Source: Marinobacter santoriniensis NKSG1 (GTDB taxonomy: Bacteria; Pseudomonadota; Gammaproteobacteria; Pseudomonadales; Oleiphilaceae). From it: 64,000 nucleotides of DNA. The stretch lies in the NCBI RefSeq assembly GCF_000347775.1, contig NZ_APAT01000022.1, positions 186,001 through 250,000 of the forward strand, written 5' to 3'. Made by a program: the position numbers and the translations under genes. The notes beneath the pieces are model-generated. The model did not search any database, was not told the origin of the DNA, and saw only the letters and a program-made list of their open reading frames with translations. Below are positions 29,913 to 38,732 of the stretch, one piece after another. The stretch's first letter is position 1. Every line of letters starts with the position of its first letter.

Positions 29913-32900
29913 TTGCAGCAACGGTTGAACCACTCCTGTCCCCGTCCGGCGGTGTTTGTATCGCTGTTGATGGTGCTTGCGTTGCTCTGTCTGTCCATGG
30001 CCGCGCACGGACAGGAGCGGTGCCGGAACGGCACCCTGATGGTGAACAGCAATACCACCAGCATACGGGATCTGGGTGGTTGTATTGCCTATCTGGAGGA
30101 CCCGGGCAAGGCCATGACGCTGGAGGATGTTCTCGCCCTGCCCGCCGATGCCTTCACCCTGCATGACGGTGGCATCCTCAATTTCGGCTATACCGAATCC
30201 GCGTACTGGACCCGGATCGACCTGAAAACCACCGATGACACCGCCCCGTCCGACTGGATCCTGGAGCTGGCATTGCCGCTGGTGGACCAGGCGACACTGT
30301 ACCTTGTGCGTAATGGCCAGATGGTCTCTACCGGCCGAGCGGGATATACCGATAACTGGCAGGAGCGGGATCTGTCGGTACCCAATCCCACGTTCCGTCT
30401 CAAGTTGCTGCCGGACACGGTTACTTCCGTGTACCTCCGCATTGTCACGACCAACACTTTCCGGCTTCCGATCACACTCTGGCATCCGGACAGCTATATC
30501 GAGAAAGTCTCGGTAGAGGAAGCGGTCCGGGGTCTGCTTCTGGGCGCCATTCTGTCGATTCTCGCCTACAACCTGTTTGTGGCCGTATCGGTGCGTGAAC
30601 GAAGCAACGTGTACTACGTGCTCTACCTGGTTTCGGCGGTGATCTTCATTTCCACCGAACAGGTGCATGGTATCCAGCTGCTGGACGAACGACCGGCCAT
30701 TCTCAACAAGCAGTATCTGCATTTCCAGATCGTGATGACCTGGTTCTGGGGCCTGCTGATGGCCCGGTCCCTGCTGGAAACCCGGGAACATTCCGCCGAC
30801 CTCGACCAGGTGATCCGCCTGTGCCTGTACTCGGTGGTGGTGACCTTTATCCTGTGTTTCTTCCTGCCCTACCACATTGCCATGGAGTGGATCGTACTGG
30901 GATCGATCCTGCTCAGTGTCATCATGATCGTGGTCAGTTACCTGGCCTGGCGCTATTACAACCCGGCCGCCCGGTCCTATTTTTTCGCCTGGACCCTGGC
31001 GCTGATCGGCGTGGGTGTATACGCCCTGACGGTTATGGGCTACCTGCCGCTGAATACCTTCACCATGTATTCCACCCAGATCGGCCTGACTGCCCAGATC
31101 ATCCTTTTTTCGTTTTCGCTGGCGGATCGCATCAAGCAGGTTCAGGGCGAGGCTCTGGGTTGGAGCCAGCGAGCCTTGGCCAACCTGAAACGCTACCAGT
31201 CGCTGTTCGATAACGCCGTCGAAGGCGTTTTCCAGATGACGGTGGACCGGCGTTTCCTGACCGCCAATCCGGCGATGGCGGGCATGCTCGGCTACAGCAG
31301 CAGCGGAGAGTTGCTGCGCCAGAATCCGGACGTGCTGGAGACCTGCTTCCCGGACGAACGCCTCCGGCGACTGGTGATCGAACAGCTGGAAACCAAGGGG
31401 ACGGTCAAGGGCATCGAGGCCCGCTATCTGACCCGGGACGGTGCCGAACGCTGGGCCACACTCTCCCTTCACACGGTCTATGATGCCGAAGGGGAGCCGA
31501 CCCATCTTGAAGGCACCTGCATCGATGCCACGGAGAGCCACCAGCGCCAGCGTATCGAGCGTGAACGTGAGCAGGAACGCCTGGAGAAGGAGCTGGCGCG
31601 TAATTCGGCCGAGGCGAAAAGTCAGTTTCTGGCCAATATGAGTCACGAGATCCGCACGCCGCTGGCGGCGATCATCGGATACGGTGAAACGCTCCTGGAT
31701 CCGGACCTGACGGACATTGAGAAGCGGAACAGTGCCGAGACCGTGGTACGCAGCGGTCGACACCTGCTGGATCTGGTGAACGACATCCTGGACCATTCCA
31801 AGATCGACGCCAACAAACTTGATGTCGACATCGTGGCCGTCAATCTGCCCGAGCTTCTGGACGAAATCCGGGCATTCTTCACGCCCCGCGCCCAGGAGAA
31901 AGGCCTGGAGTTCAGTATCGTCTGTGATTTCCCCCTGCCGGAACAGATCCTCACAGATCCGACCCGTTTCCGGCAGATCATCATCAATCTGTGCGGTAAT
32001 GCGCTCAAATTCACGGAAAAGGGCTCGATCACGCTTGTAATACGTTGCGACAGTGACCGCGAAACCCTGATCGCCAAAGTCGTGGATACGGGCATCGGAA
32101 TGAAGCCGGAACAGCTCAGCCGACTGTTCGATCCCTTCGCCCAGGGCAGTGCCGCCATTTCCCGCCAGTATGGCGGCACCGGACTGGGCCTCAGTATTTC
32201 CCGCCGACTGGCGGAATTGCTGGGCGGTACCATCGTTGTCAGCAGTACCTATGGTGAGGGCAGTGAATTCGAACTGACCATCCGCACGGGCTCGCTGGAC
32301 GGTGTCCATTTCCTGCGGGATGCATCCGAACTGAGTCAGCGTCGCCGTGCGATTCCCATGGTGCTGGCGCCGAGGCTCTCCGGCCGCATTCTGTGTGCGG
32401 AGGATAATGAAGTGAACCGGCGCCTGGTATCGCTGCTGGTGTCACGGACCGGGGCGGAGCTCGTTCACGTGGGAAATGGCGCCGAGGCACTGGAACTGGC
32501 AATCCGTGAACCGTTTGACCTGATTCTGATGGATATCCAGATGCCGGTCATGAACGGTCGTGACGCCACCGCGGCGCTCCGTGAGGCGGGGGTAAACACC
32601 CCGGTGATTGCTCTGACGGCAAACGTCATGGCGGAAGACATTGCCGACTATCGACTCGCCGGTTGCAATGAACACCTGGCCAAGCCGATCGATAAACGCC
32701 GGTTCTACGAATTGCTCGCCCGGTATCTGGTTGTCCAGCCAGGTTCGGCGGCATCCGCGAGCGATCGCTACCGGGGCCGGGTACTGGTGGCAGAGGACAA
32801 TGAGGATAACCGGCAGCTGGTGGAACGGATGTTGCGCCGTCAGGGCCTGGAAGTGACCTCGGTGAGCGGTGGTGACCAGGCGGTGAAAACGGCACTGGCG

Positions 32901-33443
32901 GAGACGGTTCACCTGGTACTGATGGATCGCCACATGCCGGGCCTGGATGGGGTGGCGGCCACCCGACTGCTCCGTCAGGCCGGATTCCGTCGGCCCATCA
33001 TCGCTTTCACAGCCGGGGATCAGCAGGAGACCGATGCCCTGATGGATGCTGGTTGCGACGGGGTGCTGAACAAGCCGATTGATCAGGTGCATCTCGATGC
33101 GCTGCTCGCTCGCTTTCTGGAAGCGACCGAAGCCCATTCCGGGGAGCCGGAGGAAGAGGATATAGCGGATCTGGTGTCCCGTTTCCTGGATGGATTGGGA
33201 GGCCGCCAGACTATTATGAACGAGGCTCTCCGCAGCCGTGATAGCGAGCGCCTGCGCACAGAGGCCCACCAGATCAAGGGGACGGCCGGAGCCATGGGGT
33301 ATCCGGCGATGACCCGGCAGGCGGGCACTGTGGAGGCTCTGGCAAAGATCGCCGACCCGGACTGGGAGCAGATCCGCAGTGAGCTTTCGGCGCTGAATGA
33401 CATGATAGACCGGGCGCTGGCGTCGCAGACGGCCTCGCCCTGA
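29913..33443 (+). CDS. Hybrid histidine kinase: 7TMR-DISM, PAS, HisKA, HATPase, two receivers, HPt
   Basis: A 1176-residue membrane phosphorelay protein. A signal peptide is followed by a periplasmic 7TMR-DISM domain (about 40-170), seven helices (about 195-400), a PAS unit (about 430-545), a coiled coil, HisKA with His578 (MSHEIRTPL), the ATPase domain (NLCGNALKF, GTGLGLSISR), receivers with Asp874 (LMDIQMP) and Asp1005 (LMDRHMP), and an HPt domain with His1119 (AHQIKGTAG). I choose the TTG at 29913 because GGAG lies 8 bases before it; a TTG at 29865 is the alternative. The gene is followed by a membrane protein and a lone receiver. Confidence 0.9.
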   Translation: MQQRLNHSCPRPAVFVSLLMVLALLCLSMAAHGQERCRNGTLMVNSNTTSIRDLGGCIAYLEDPGKAMTLEDVLALPADAFTLHDGGILNFGYTESAYWTRIDLKTTDDTAPSDWILELALPLVDQATLYLVRNGQMVSTGRAGYTDNWQERDLSVPNPTFRLKLLPDTVTSVYLRIVTTNTFRLPITLWHPDSYIEKVSVEEAVRGLLLGAILSILAYNLFVAVSVRERSNVYYVLYLVSAVIFISTEQVHGIQLLDERPAILNKQYLHFQIVMTWFWGLLMARSLLETREHSADLDQVIRLCLYSVVVTFILCFFLPYHIAMEWIVLGSILLSVIMIVVSYLAWRYYNPAARSYFFAWTLALIGVGVYALTVMGYLPLNTFTMYSTQIGLTAQIILFSFSLADRIKQVQGEALGWSQRALANLKRYQSLFDNAVEGVFQMTVDRRFLTANPAMAGMLGYSSSGELLRQNPDVLETCFPDERLRRLVIEQLETKGTVKGIEARYLTRDGAERWATLSLHTVYDAEGEPTHLEGTCIDATESHQRQRIEREREQERLEKELARNSAEAKSQFLANMSHEIRTPLAAIIGYGETLLDPDLTDIEKRNSAETVVRSGRHLLDLVNDILDHSKIDANKLDVDIVAVNLPELLDEIRAFFTPRAQEKGLEFSIVCDFPLPEQILTDPTRFRQIIINLCGNALKFTEKGSITLVIRCDSDRETLIAKVVDTGIGMKPEQLSRLFDPFAQGSAAISRQYGGTGLGLSISRRLAELLGGTIVVSSTYGEGSEFELTIRTGSLDGVHFLRDASELSQRRRAIPMVLAPRLSGRILCAEDNEVNRRLVSLLVSRTGAELVHVGNGAEALELAIREPFDLILMDIQMPVMNGRDATAALREAGVNTPVIALTANVMAEDIADYRLAGCNEHLAKPIDKRRFYELLARYLVVQPGSAASASDRYRGRVLVAEDNEDNRQLVERMLRRQGLEVTSVSGGDQAVKTALAETVHLVLMDRHMPGLDGVAATRLLRQAGFRRPIIAFTAGDQQETDALMDAGCDGVLNKPIDQVHLDALLARFLEATEAHSGEPEEEDIADLVSRFLDGLGGRQTIMNEALRSRDSERLRTEAHQIKGTAGAMGYPAMTRQAGTVEALAKIADPDWEQIRSELSALNDMIDRALASQTASP

Positions 33444-33475
33444 GCCCTTTATACCGAGGAAGACAGGAACACACC

Positions 33476-34027
33476 ATGGCAACGACATCTCAAGACAGTG
33501 AGCAGCAATCCCTGAGCATGATGTACGGGACCTACGCGGATATCCTGTTCGTGCTCTTTCCCTTCCTGGTCATCGGTATGCAGCGGCTCTGGGATGGCAA
33601 GCTGTATGATACGCTCATGCAGCCGGATCTCAGCATCGCCGCCGCCATCCTGGCCGGGCTCGCGATGGGAAAGTTTGTTCTCGGCCTGGTGGTCAACCGG
33701 GAACTGGGGCGTTACAAGGAACGCATTGTGTTTTTCATTGCGTTGACCCTGTTCGTGGTACTGGGGCCCTCAATCATCCTGATGCTGAGCATCGTCGGAA
33801 ATGCGGAAGTGCCGGGGTTTGTTGCCTTCGTGCAGCCTGTCCTTCTGATCATCGCCATTTCCCTGTACAGCACGGCGGTCAGTATCAGTAACCTGCTGAC
33901 CCGGTTTGCCGCCGACGAAAGGCAGCCGGAGACCGCTGAAAAGGGCCGGGCGTCCACCGATCCTGATGCCCGGCCTCGTCCGGCGCCTCTGGATCTTCCC
34001 CGTCGAACCGGCAACGATGGTGTATGA
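33476..34027 (+). CDS. Membrane protein between kinase and receiver genes
   Basis: A 183-residue protein with four predicted helices (about 22-42, 52-72, 82-105 and 112-135) and a hydrophilic, proline- and arginine-rich tail of some 45 residues. No family recognised. It lies 32 bases after the hybrid kinase gene and 43 before the receiver gene on the same strand, so a role in the same pathway is inferred. Confidence 0.7.
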   Translation: MATTSQDSEQQSLSMMYGTYADILFVLFPFLVIGMQRLWDGKLYDTLMQPDLSIAAAILAGLAMGKFVLGLVVNRELGRYKERIVFFIALTLFVVLGPSIILMLSIVGNAEVPGFVAFVQPVLLIIAISLYSTAVSISNLLTRFAADERQPETAEKGRASTDPDARPRPAPLDLPRRTGNDGV

Positions 34028-34070
34028 ACAACAACCGGGGTAATGCGGGTCAAATCATTGGAGATTAGGA

Positions 34071-34484
34071 ATGACGGACCTTAGAGTATTGGTAGTGGAA
34101 GACGAGCCTGTCATGCGTGAGCGACTGGTAGAGATGCTCTACCATGCGGGGGCATCAAAGGTGGTGGAGGCGGTCGACGTGGCATCGGCACGTGCGGCAT
34201 TCGCTGACCAGGAATACCAGATCATCCTGCTGGATCTCGGGTTGCCGGATGGCAATGGTCATGACCTGATGCTTGAATTCAAGAAGCAGCGTGAAGAGCA
34301 GCATGTCGTGCTGGTCACCGCCGATGATTCCATTGAGAGCATCCAGAAGGCGATCAGTGCCGGTGCGAATGGGTATGTGGTCAAGCCCTATTCCCAGGAG
34401 AAGATTCACGACGTGGTCAACAACTACGCCATGGTTCACGGTAATGAAATGGCGATGATGCAGGGACTGAACCGGCCGCACTGA
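34071..34484 (+). CDS. Stand-alone response regulator receiver (CheY-like)
   Basis: A 137-residue receiver domain with no output domain. The acidic pair is at Glu10-Asp11, the phospho-acceptor is Asp55 (ILLDLGLPDG), and the conserved Lys is in VVKPYS. It is the third gene of the kinase operon and a plausible acceptor for phosphate from the kinase's HPt domain, or an adaptor for another partner. Confidence 0.88.
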   Translation: MTDLRVLVVEDEPVMRERLVEMLYHAGASKVVEAVDVASARAAFADQEYQIILLDLGLPDGNGHDLMLEFKKQREEQHVVLVTADDSIESIQKAISAGANGYVVKPYSQEKIHDVVNNYAMVHGNEMAMMQGLNRPH

Positions 34485-34511
34485 CCGGTCCGGTCCCCGG
34501 GATTCACTGGC

Positions 34512-34784
34512 TCACGCGACCTGGCGGGCTATCCAGGAATTGTATCGGGTCGCCAGGGCGCGCACGTAGCGGGCTTCGGCGCCCCCGAGGTTGCCCAGGA
34601 CACCCTTGAAAATCCAGCCTCGCTCATAGAGCCCAAGCACCCGCTGTTCATCGTCCAGATTGACGCGCTGGTTGAGTTTTTTGCAGATGGCATCCAGCAG
34701 TGGCAGCTTCTCCGGGCGCTTGATAGGGCCCTGGCGACTGGCCATGGGCTGATTGGCTGCGCGGTGTATCGGATGTCTTTTCAT
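34512..34784 (-). CDS. Hypothetical small basic protein
   Basis: A 90-residue, Arg/Lys-rich protein ending YVRALATRYNSWIARQVA; no known domain. The ATG at 34784 has AGGGGA 6 bases upstream; an in-frame ATG at 34841 lies within a terminator and is unlikely. It is downstream of the micro-operon terminator, so it has its own promoter. Confidence 0.6.
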   Translation of the reverse strand: MKRHPIHRAANQPMASRQGPIKRPEKLPLLDAICKKLNQRVNLDDEQRVLGLYERGWIFKGVLGNLGGAEARYVRALATRYNSWIARQVA

Positions 34785-34814
34785 GATAGTCCCCTTATCG
34801 TTTTGCGACTGCAA

Positions 34815-34849
34815 AAACAAAAACCCCGGTGCCACTGGCAACCGGGGTT
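34815..34849 (-). terminator. Intrinsic terminator of the micro-operon
   Basis: Read on the minus strand, AACCCCGGT (34849-34841) pairs with 34830-34822 and is followed by a T-rich run to 34815. It ends minus-strand transcription coming from 35.1 kb, exactly after the two small frames. Confidence 0.75.
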
Positions 34850-34904
34850 CCTGGGAAGTACCGACCCGGTCGCTGCAGAGGCTCCCGGGACTGACCGAAA
34901 GCCG

Positions 34905-34994
34905 CTAGATGTCTTTCACCATGGCGCGCACGACCTGCCCTTTGCGACAGTCGGCGGCTGTTTTCAGAATGATGGCTGGTGTCATGCGGGTCAT
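34905..34994 (-). CDS. Candidate 29-residue small protein B
   Basis: A short frame on the minus strand encodes 29 residues, with MTPAIILKTAADC and RKGQVVRAMVKDI as its recognisable parts. It begins 20 bases after the stop of small frame A and ends 56 bases before a strong terminator on the same strand. An in-frame ATG at 34985 is an alternative start. The ribosome-binding site is weak (AAGAG). I do not recognise it; support comes from its place between frame A and the terminator. Confidence 0.45.
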   Translation of the reverse strand: MTRMTPAIILKTAADCRKGQVVRAMVKDI

Positions 34995-35014
34995 ACCGGC
35001 TCTTTGGTTTCGAT

Positions 35015-35104
35015 TCAGTCCTCAGTGTATCGGCTATCGTCCGCTTTGCAATAGGCGCACCGCTTCGGCAAACCCTTACAGACGGGCGGCCGGCATGAAC
35101 GCAT
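35015..35104 (-). CDS. Candidate 29-residue four-cysteine microprotein A
   Basis: A minus-strand frame of 29 residues, including CRPPVCKGLPKRCAYC. The cysteines are spaced C-x4-C-x6-C-x2-C, like a small zinc-binding knuckle, and the tail is acidic (KADDSRYTED). GGAGA lies just before the ATG, a strong ribosome-binding site. The gap 34785-35327 holds this frame, frame B, their terminator and a plus-strand terminator. Confidence 0.55.
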   Translation of the reverse strand: MRSCRPPVCKGLPKRCAYCKADDSRYTED

Positions 35105-35182
35105 AATTCTCCGCGTCACGTGTTTTACGTTGTGCAATCCGCGATGCCTGCCGCGCCAGGTGTCTATGGATCTCTCCTTTCT

Positions 35183-35211
35183 ACGCAGCCGTCTTGGCTG
35201 CGTTTTTTTTT
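35183..35211 (+). terminator. Orphan intrinsic terminator (plus strand)
   Basis: ACGCAGCC (35183-35190) pairs perfectly with GGCTGCGT (35196-35203), followed by an unbroken run of T to 35211. No plus-strand gene lies within 690 bases upstream, so it ends either a small RNA or the leader of the gene at 35328. Confidence 0.8.
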
Positions 35212-35327
35212 GCATCTCGGAAAGTTCGTAGCCAGTACTTCGTACAGACCTTTGGTCGGAATTCGAAGATAATTCGCACCCTACATTGTGAATTTCCAGA
35301 CGAACAAAGAGGTTGAAACCGAACAAA

Positions 35328-35564
35328 ATGTCCGACGAAACCGGATCTGCCAGCAACAAATTCCGCACTGATTTTATGGTTGAAATGGCGCTGGTCGCTG
35401 CGCTTGTATGCTATCTGGTCTTGGCCCAGGGGCAGGCGGTAGGCGAGAATCTGAGCTTTACGGTTGCAGGCGCCGGGCTGATGGCCCTGGCAACCTACTG
35501 GACCTTGCACACGCTTAAAGACGGATTGCAGGTTATTGCACTGCGGCTTCGTCCTGGAAAATAA
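35328..35564 (+). CDS. Hypothetical two-helix membrane protein
   Basis: A 78-residue protein with predicted helices near 22-38 and 48-68. The ATG at 35328 is preferred over a TTG at 35313, which directly abuts AGAGG. The final 32 bases overlap the 3' end of the convergent exonuclease gene. No family recognised. Confidence 0.5.
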   Translation: MSDETGSASNKFRTDFMVEMALVAALVCYLVLAQGQAVGENLSFTVAGAGLMALATYWTLHTLKDGLQVIALRLRPGK

Positions 35565-36045
35565 TCCGTTCCCAGGTCTTGTGCAGGATCAGCGCATCGT
35601 TTGCGGCGCGGTGAACGGGCAGTCCCAAGTCTGAAATGACTTGCTGACGCACACCGGACCAGTGCCGGACCTGCTGGCTGTTGAGGAGCATGGAGATCGA
35701 CTCCAGCTGGAAGTTGGGTTGTGCTTTTGCGGCCCGGAACAGCCGGTGCAACCAGAAGCTGTCAAAGGTCCAGGCATCGCAGAAAACCTGGTCCGGAAGC
35801 AGGCTGTTCAGTTGTTGCGCCACTTCCGCAACGGCCATTCCCTCTTCGTTCAGCGTTTCCCTTGAGATGCCGTGAATGCGCTCGGCGCTCTCAGACCAGT
35901 CCTGCCAGAGCACATGGGGGCTGATGAGCCAGCTGTGCAGTTCACCGTCCGGCATGCAGATCCCCACCTCAATGGGATAACTTGCGATGAGATCCAGGCT
36001 TGAGGCCTCGAAATCGATGAATGCCGGAGTGAAATCGCTGGTCAT
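35533..36045 (-). CDS. DnaQ-like 3'-5' exonuclease domain protein
   Basis: A 170-residue protein with the DEDDh nuclease pattern: DFEAS (Asp and Glu of ExoI), a central Asp in QVFCDAWTFD, and HRAANDAL holding the His and final Asp of ExoIII. It probably trims single-stranded DNA or RNA ends; the substrate cannot be told. Residue 1 is set at the ATG at 36045, since an upstream in-frame extension is low in nuclease-like sequence. Confidence 0.78.
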   Translation of the reverse strand: MTSDFTPAFIDFEASSLDLIASYPIEVGICMPDGELHSWLISPHVLWQDWSESAERIHGISRETLNEEGMAVAEVAQQLNSLLPDQVFCDAWTFDSFWLHRLFRAAKAQPNFQLESISMLLNSQQVRHWSGVRQQVISDLGLPVHRAANDALILHKTWERIIFQDEAAVQ

Positions 36046-36130
36046 GGTACCCGTGTCGTTTTCAACGTTGTTTTCAGTCGAGTTTACCCGGCCCACCGCC
36101 GAGACGCGAACCCAACCTTGCCCTCCACTG

Positions 36131-36154
36131 TTACAATATCTCCACTCATTGTAA
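36131..36154. promoter_or_regulatory. Inverted repeat upstream of queC, possible operator
   Basis: TTACAAT (36131-36137) and ATTGTAA (36148-36154) are perfect complements 10 bases apart, midway between the divergent exonuclease and queC genes. Size and spacing suit a dimeric regulator; none is recognised. Confidence 0.3.
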
Positions 36155-36201
36155 AACCGTGATGACACCGACGGTTATCCAAACCCGGTATGGGAGCCTG
36201 A

Positions 36202-36867
36202 ATGACTGACACAGTAGTTGTGATTTACTCCGGAGGAATGGATTCGTTCACTCTCCTTCACCATGCGCGGGCCTGTGGTTATCGCGTCCATGCGCTGTCC
36301 TTCAACTACGGGCAGCGCCATGTTCGCGAACTGGACTGTGCCCGGGACGTCTGTCGCGATCTGGGGGTTCCCCACAAGGTTATTGATATTCGTGCCATGG
36401 CAGAGGTCATGAGTGGATCCGCATTGACCTCTGATATCGACGTGCCGGAGGGGCACTACGAAGAGGACAGCATGAAGGCAACGGTGGTGCCCAACCGGAA
36501 CATGATCCTGCTCTCCCTCGCCACGGGCTATGCGGTGACCGCGGACGCATCGGCCGTATGGTTCGGGGCCCACGGGGGCGATCATGCCATCTACCCCGAC
36601 TGTCGCCCTGAATTTATCCGGAAGATGGATGCGGTGTGCCGGATCGCCAACTACGAACCGGTGGGGATCGAGGCGCCCTTCATGGCCATGGACAAGGGCG
36701 CTATCCTTGCCCGCGGCCTGGAGTTGGGCCTGGACTACAGCCAGACCTGGACCTGCTACAACGGCCGTGAAAAGGCGTGTGGCCGGTGCGGTTCCTGTGT
36801 CGAACGGCTTGAGGCCTTTGCGGCGAACGGGGTAACCGATCCGCTGGATTACGAGGTATCCGCCTGA
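36202..36867 (+). CDS. queC: 7-cyano-7-deazaguanine synthase
   Basis: A 221-residue enzyme that makes preQ0 from 7-carboxy-7-deazaguanine, ATP and ammonia in queuosine synthesis. The PP-loop [10 protein letters not shown] is at the N-terminus and the zinc cysteines are [15 protein letters not shown] near the C-terminus. Its stop overlaps the queE start by one base. Confidence 0.95.
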   Translation: MTDTVVVIYSGGMDSFTLLHHARACGYRVHALSFNYGQRHVRELDCARDVCRDLGVPHKVIDIRAMAEVMSGSALTSDIDVPEGHYEEDSMKATVVPNRNMILLSLATGYAVTADASAVWFGAHGGDHAIYPDCRPEFIRKMDAVCRIANYEPVGIEAPFMAMDKGAILARGLELGLDYSQTWTCYNGREKACGRCGSCVERLEAFAANGVTDPLDYEVSA

Positions 36868-37523
36868 TGTACCGGGTCAAGGAGGCGTTCTACACGCTTC
36901 AGGGAGAGGGCGCCCAGGCAGGTCGGGCCGCGGTTTTCTGCCGCTTCAGCAAGTGCAACCTCTGGACGGGGCGGGAGAAGGACCGGGCCAATGCAGTCTG
37001 TAATTTCTGTGATACGGACTTTGTCGGCACCGACGGCCAGAATGGCGGACGGTTCGAGACCGCTGAGGCCATGGCGGATCACATCCAAAGACTCTGGCCC
37101 GACGCGGCCGGACGGCCTTATGTCGTCTGCACGGGAGGCGAGCCTTTACTGCAGCTCGACGAGCCCTTGATCGCGGCCTTGCATCACCGAGGTTTTGAGG
37201 TGGGGGTTGAGACCAACGGGACACTGCCCGCACCGGCAGGGATTGACTGGCTTTGTGTCAGTCCGAAGGCGGACGCGGAGGTGGTGATTGAATCCTGTGA
37301 TGAACTGAAACTGGTCTACCCCCAGCCGCTGGCAATGCCCGAACGGTTCGAGCACATCCATGCGCACCATTATTTCCTGTCCCCCATGGCTTCACCGTCG
37401 GCCCCGGCTGCCGGCGATGATCCGGTCAAGCAGAGCAACACGCGGAAGGCCACCGATTATTGCCTGGCACACCCGCGCTGGCGTCTCACGCTCCAGATGC
37501 ACAAGATCATCGGCATCGACTGA
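36867..37523 (+). CDS. queE: 7-carboxy-7-deazaguanine synthase
   Basis: A 218-residue radical SAM enzyme that rearranges carboxytetrahydropterin to 7-carboxy-7-deazaguanine, the substrate of QueC. The iron-sulphur cysteines follow the CX14CX2C pattern (SKC, 14 residues, CNFC) of one known QueE clade rather than CX3CX2C. A glycine-rich SAM-binding segment TGGEPLLQL follows. Translationally coupled to queC. Confidence 0.93.
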   Translation: MYRVKEAFYTLQGEGAQAGRAAVFCRFSKCNLWTGREKDRANAVCNFCDTDFVGTDGQNGGRFETAEAMADHIQRLWPDAAGRPYVVCTGGEPLLQLDEPLIAALHHRGFEVGVETNGTLPAPAGIDWLCVSPKADAEVVIESCDELKLVYPQPLAMPERFEHIHAHHYFLSPMASPSAPAAGDDPVKQSNTRKATDYCLAHPRWRLTLQMHKIIGID

Positions 37524-37526
37524 TCC

Positions 37527-38591
37527 TCAGGCGGTCGCCCTGGAGCGAGCCAGGTCGGCGGCAGCCTTCTGAGCGTCGCTGCGGTACTGGCTGGGGCTGG
37601 ATCCCGTCCAACGTTTGAAGGCGCGGGTGAAATTGGCGGCGTCGGCGTAACCCAGGGCATCGGCCACCTGGCTGAGGTTCATCCGGGTGCGGGTGAGCAA
37701 CTCTCCGGCCCGCTCCAGCCGCACGTCGTCCACCAGATTCTGGAAGCTCGCGTCTTCTTCCTGGAGCCGTCGCTTCAAAGTCCGTTCGGACACGAAGAGG
37801 GTGGCGGCAACCCGCGCGAGTTTCGGCGGGAAAGGGTGGCTGGTCTCGATGACGCGACGAACCCGACAGGCAAAGCCGGCATTTTCGGTCAGGCGTTGCA
37901 GGGCCTCTTCACACTGGGCGCGTGAGGCGGCCGCAAGCTGATCATCCGAGAACCGGACCGACAGGTCCAGGCTCGCGCGGGGTATGACCAGTGCGTCCTC
38001 CATCGCATCGAACTGGACCGGTACCGGAATGGATTTTCGGAACCGGGGAAAGTAGTGGGGCTCCGGGCCCCGTCTCAGAATTCTCGCCCCCGCAATCGGC
38101 GTACCGGTAAGCTGGCTGCCCATGAAGGCGCAGCCAAACAACACCGCGTCCATGATGAAACCCTGCAGCGGGCCCAGATCCACGTCGCAGGAGACGCGAA
38201 AGTGGGCCTCATCGTTGGCGAGGCGTTTCTCGATCCGGAGGTGTGGCGCCCGCAGGGTCAGGAAGCGGGTGAGCAGGGCCAGGCTGTCGGCCAGTTTGCG
38301 GCTGCTCATGACGGCGGTGCCGAGGTTGCCATGGAGGGGGAGCTTCATTTCCCGGGCCATCAGGATGCCCAGTCCGGGCTCTCCGCTTTCGATGATAGCG
38401 CGAGTCACAAATTCGCTTGCCTGCGCCTGACTGACCCGCAGTTCCGCGGAGTTGAGACGGGAGGGATCCAGGCCCACACGGAGCAGTAGGCCCTGATCAT
38501 CAACTCCAAGACTGTGGAGCAGTTCTGCCAGGATATGCAGGTAGATCGCCGGCATACCCAGGTCCTGAGCGGTTGAGACTGAGGCGTGCAT
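37527..38591 (-). CDS. AraC-family transcriptional regulator
   Basis: A 354-residue regulator of the same architecture as the one at 1521: an arabinose-binding-like N-terminal domain and a C-terminal AraC double helix-turn-helix (LSQVADALGYADAANFTRAF). It ends 3 bases after the queE stop, convergent. The upstream alpha/beta hydrolase gene on the same strand may be a target, but no operator is recognised. Confidence 0.85.
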   Translation of the reverse strand: MHASVSTAQDLGMPAIYLHILAELLHSLGVDDQGLLLRVGLDPSRLNSAELRVSQAQASEFVTRAIIESGEPGLGILMAREMKLPLHGNLGTAVMSSRKLADSLALLTRFLTLRAPHLRIEKRLANDEAHFRVSCDVDLGPLQGFIMDAVLFGCAFMGSQLTGTPIAGARILRRGPEPHYFPRFRKSIPVPVQFDAMEDALVIPRASLDLSVRFSDDQLAAASRAQCEEALQRLTENAGFACRVRRVIETSHPFPPKLARVAATLFVSERTLKRRLQEEDASFQNLVDDVRLERAGELLTRTRMNLSQVADALGYADAANFTRAFKRWTGSSPSQYRSDAQKAAADLARSRATA

Positions 38592-38732
38592 GGATGTCCT
38601 CGTTAGGTCATTCTTGTTATGTAAGGGATGAAGTCAGTTATTCGATTATCCCGTCTGTCCGCTCCCTGCCCATGGCTTCGGTGACGTCTCATTCGGCTCG
38701 ATGGGCCAACTGGCCCGATCGACTGCCTTTCC

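Noticed and set aside
29754..32309. An 851-codon open frame antisense to the hybrid kinase gene
   Set aside because: It mirrors a GC-rich coding strand, has no domain or ribosome-binding site, and the sense frame is a complete multidomain kinase.
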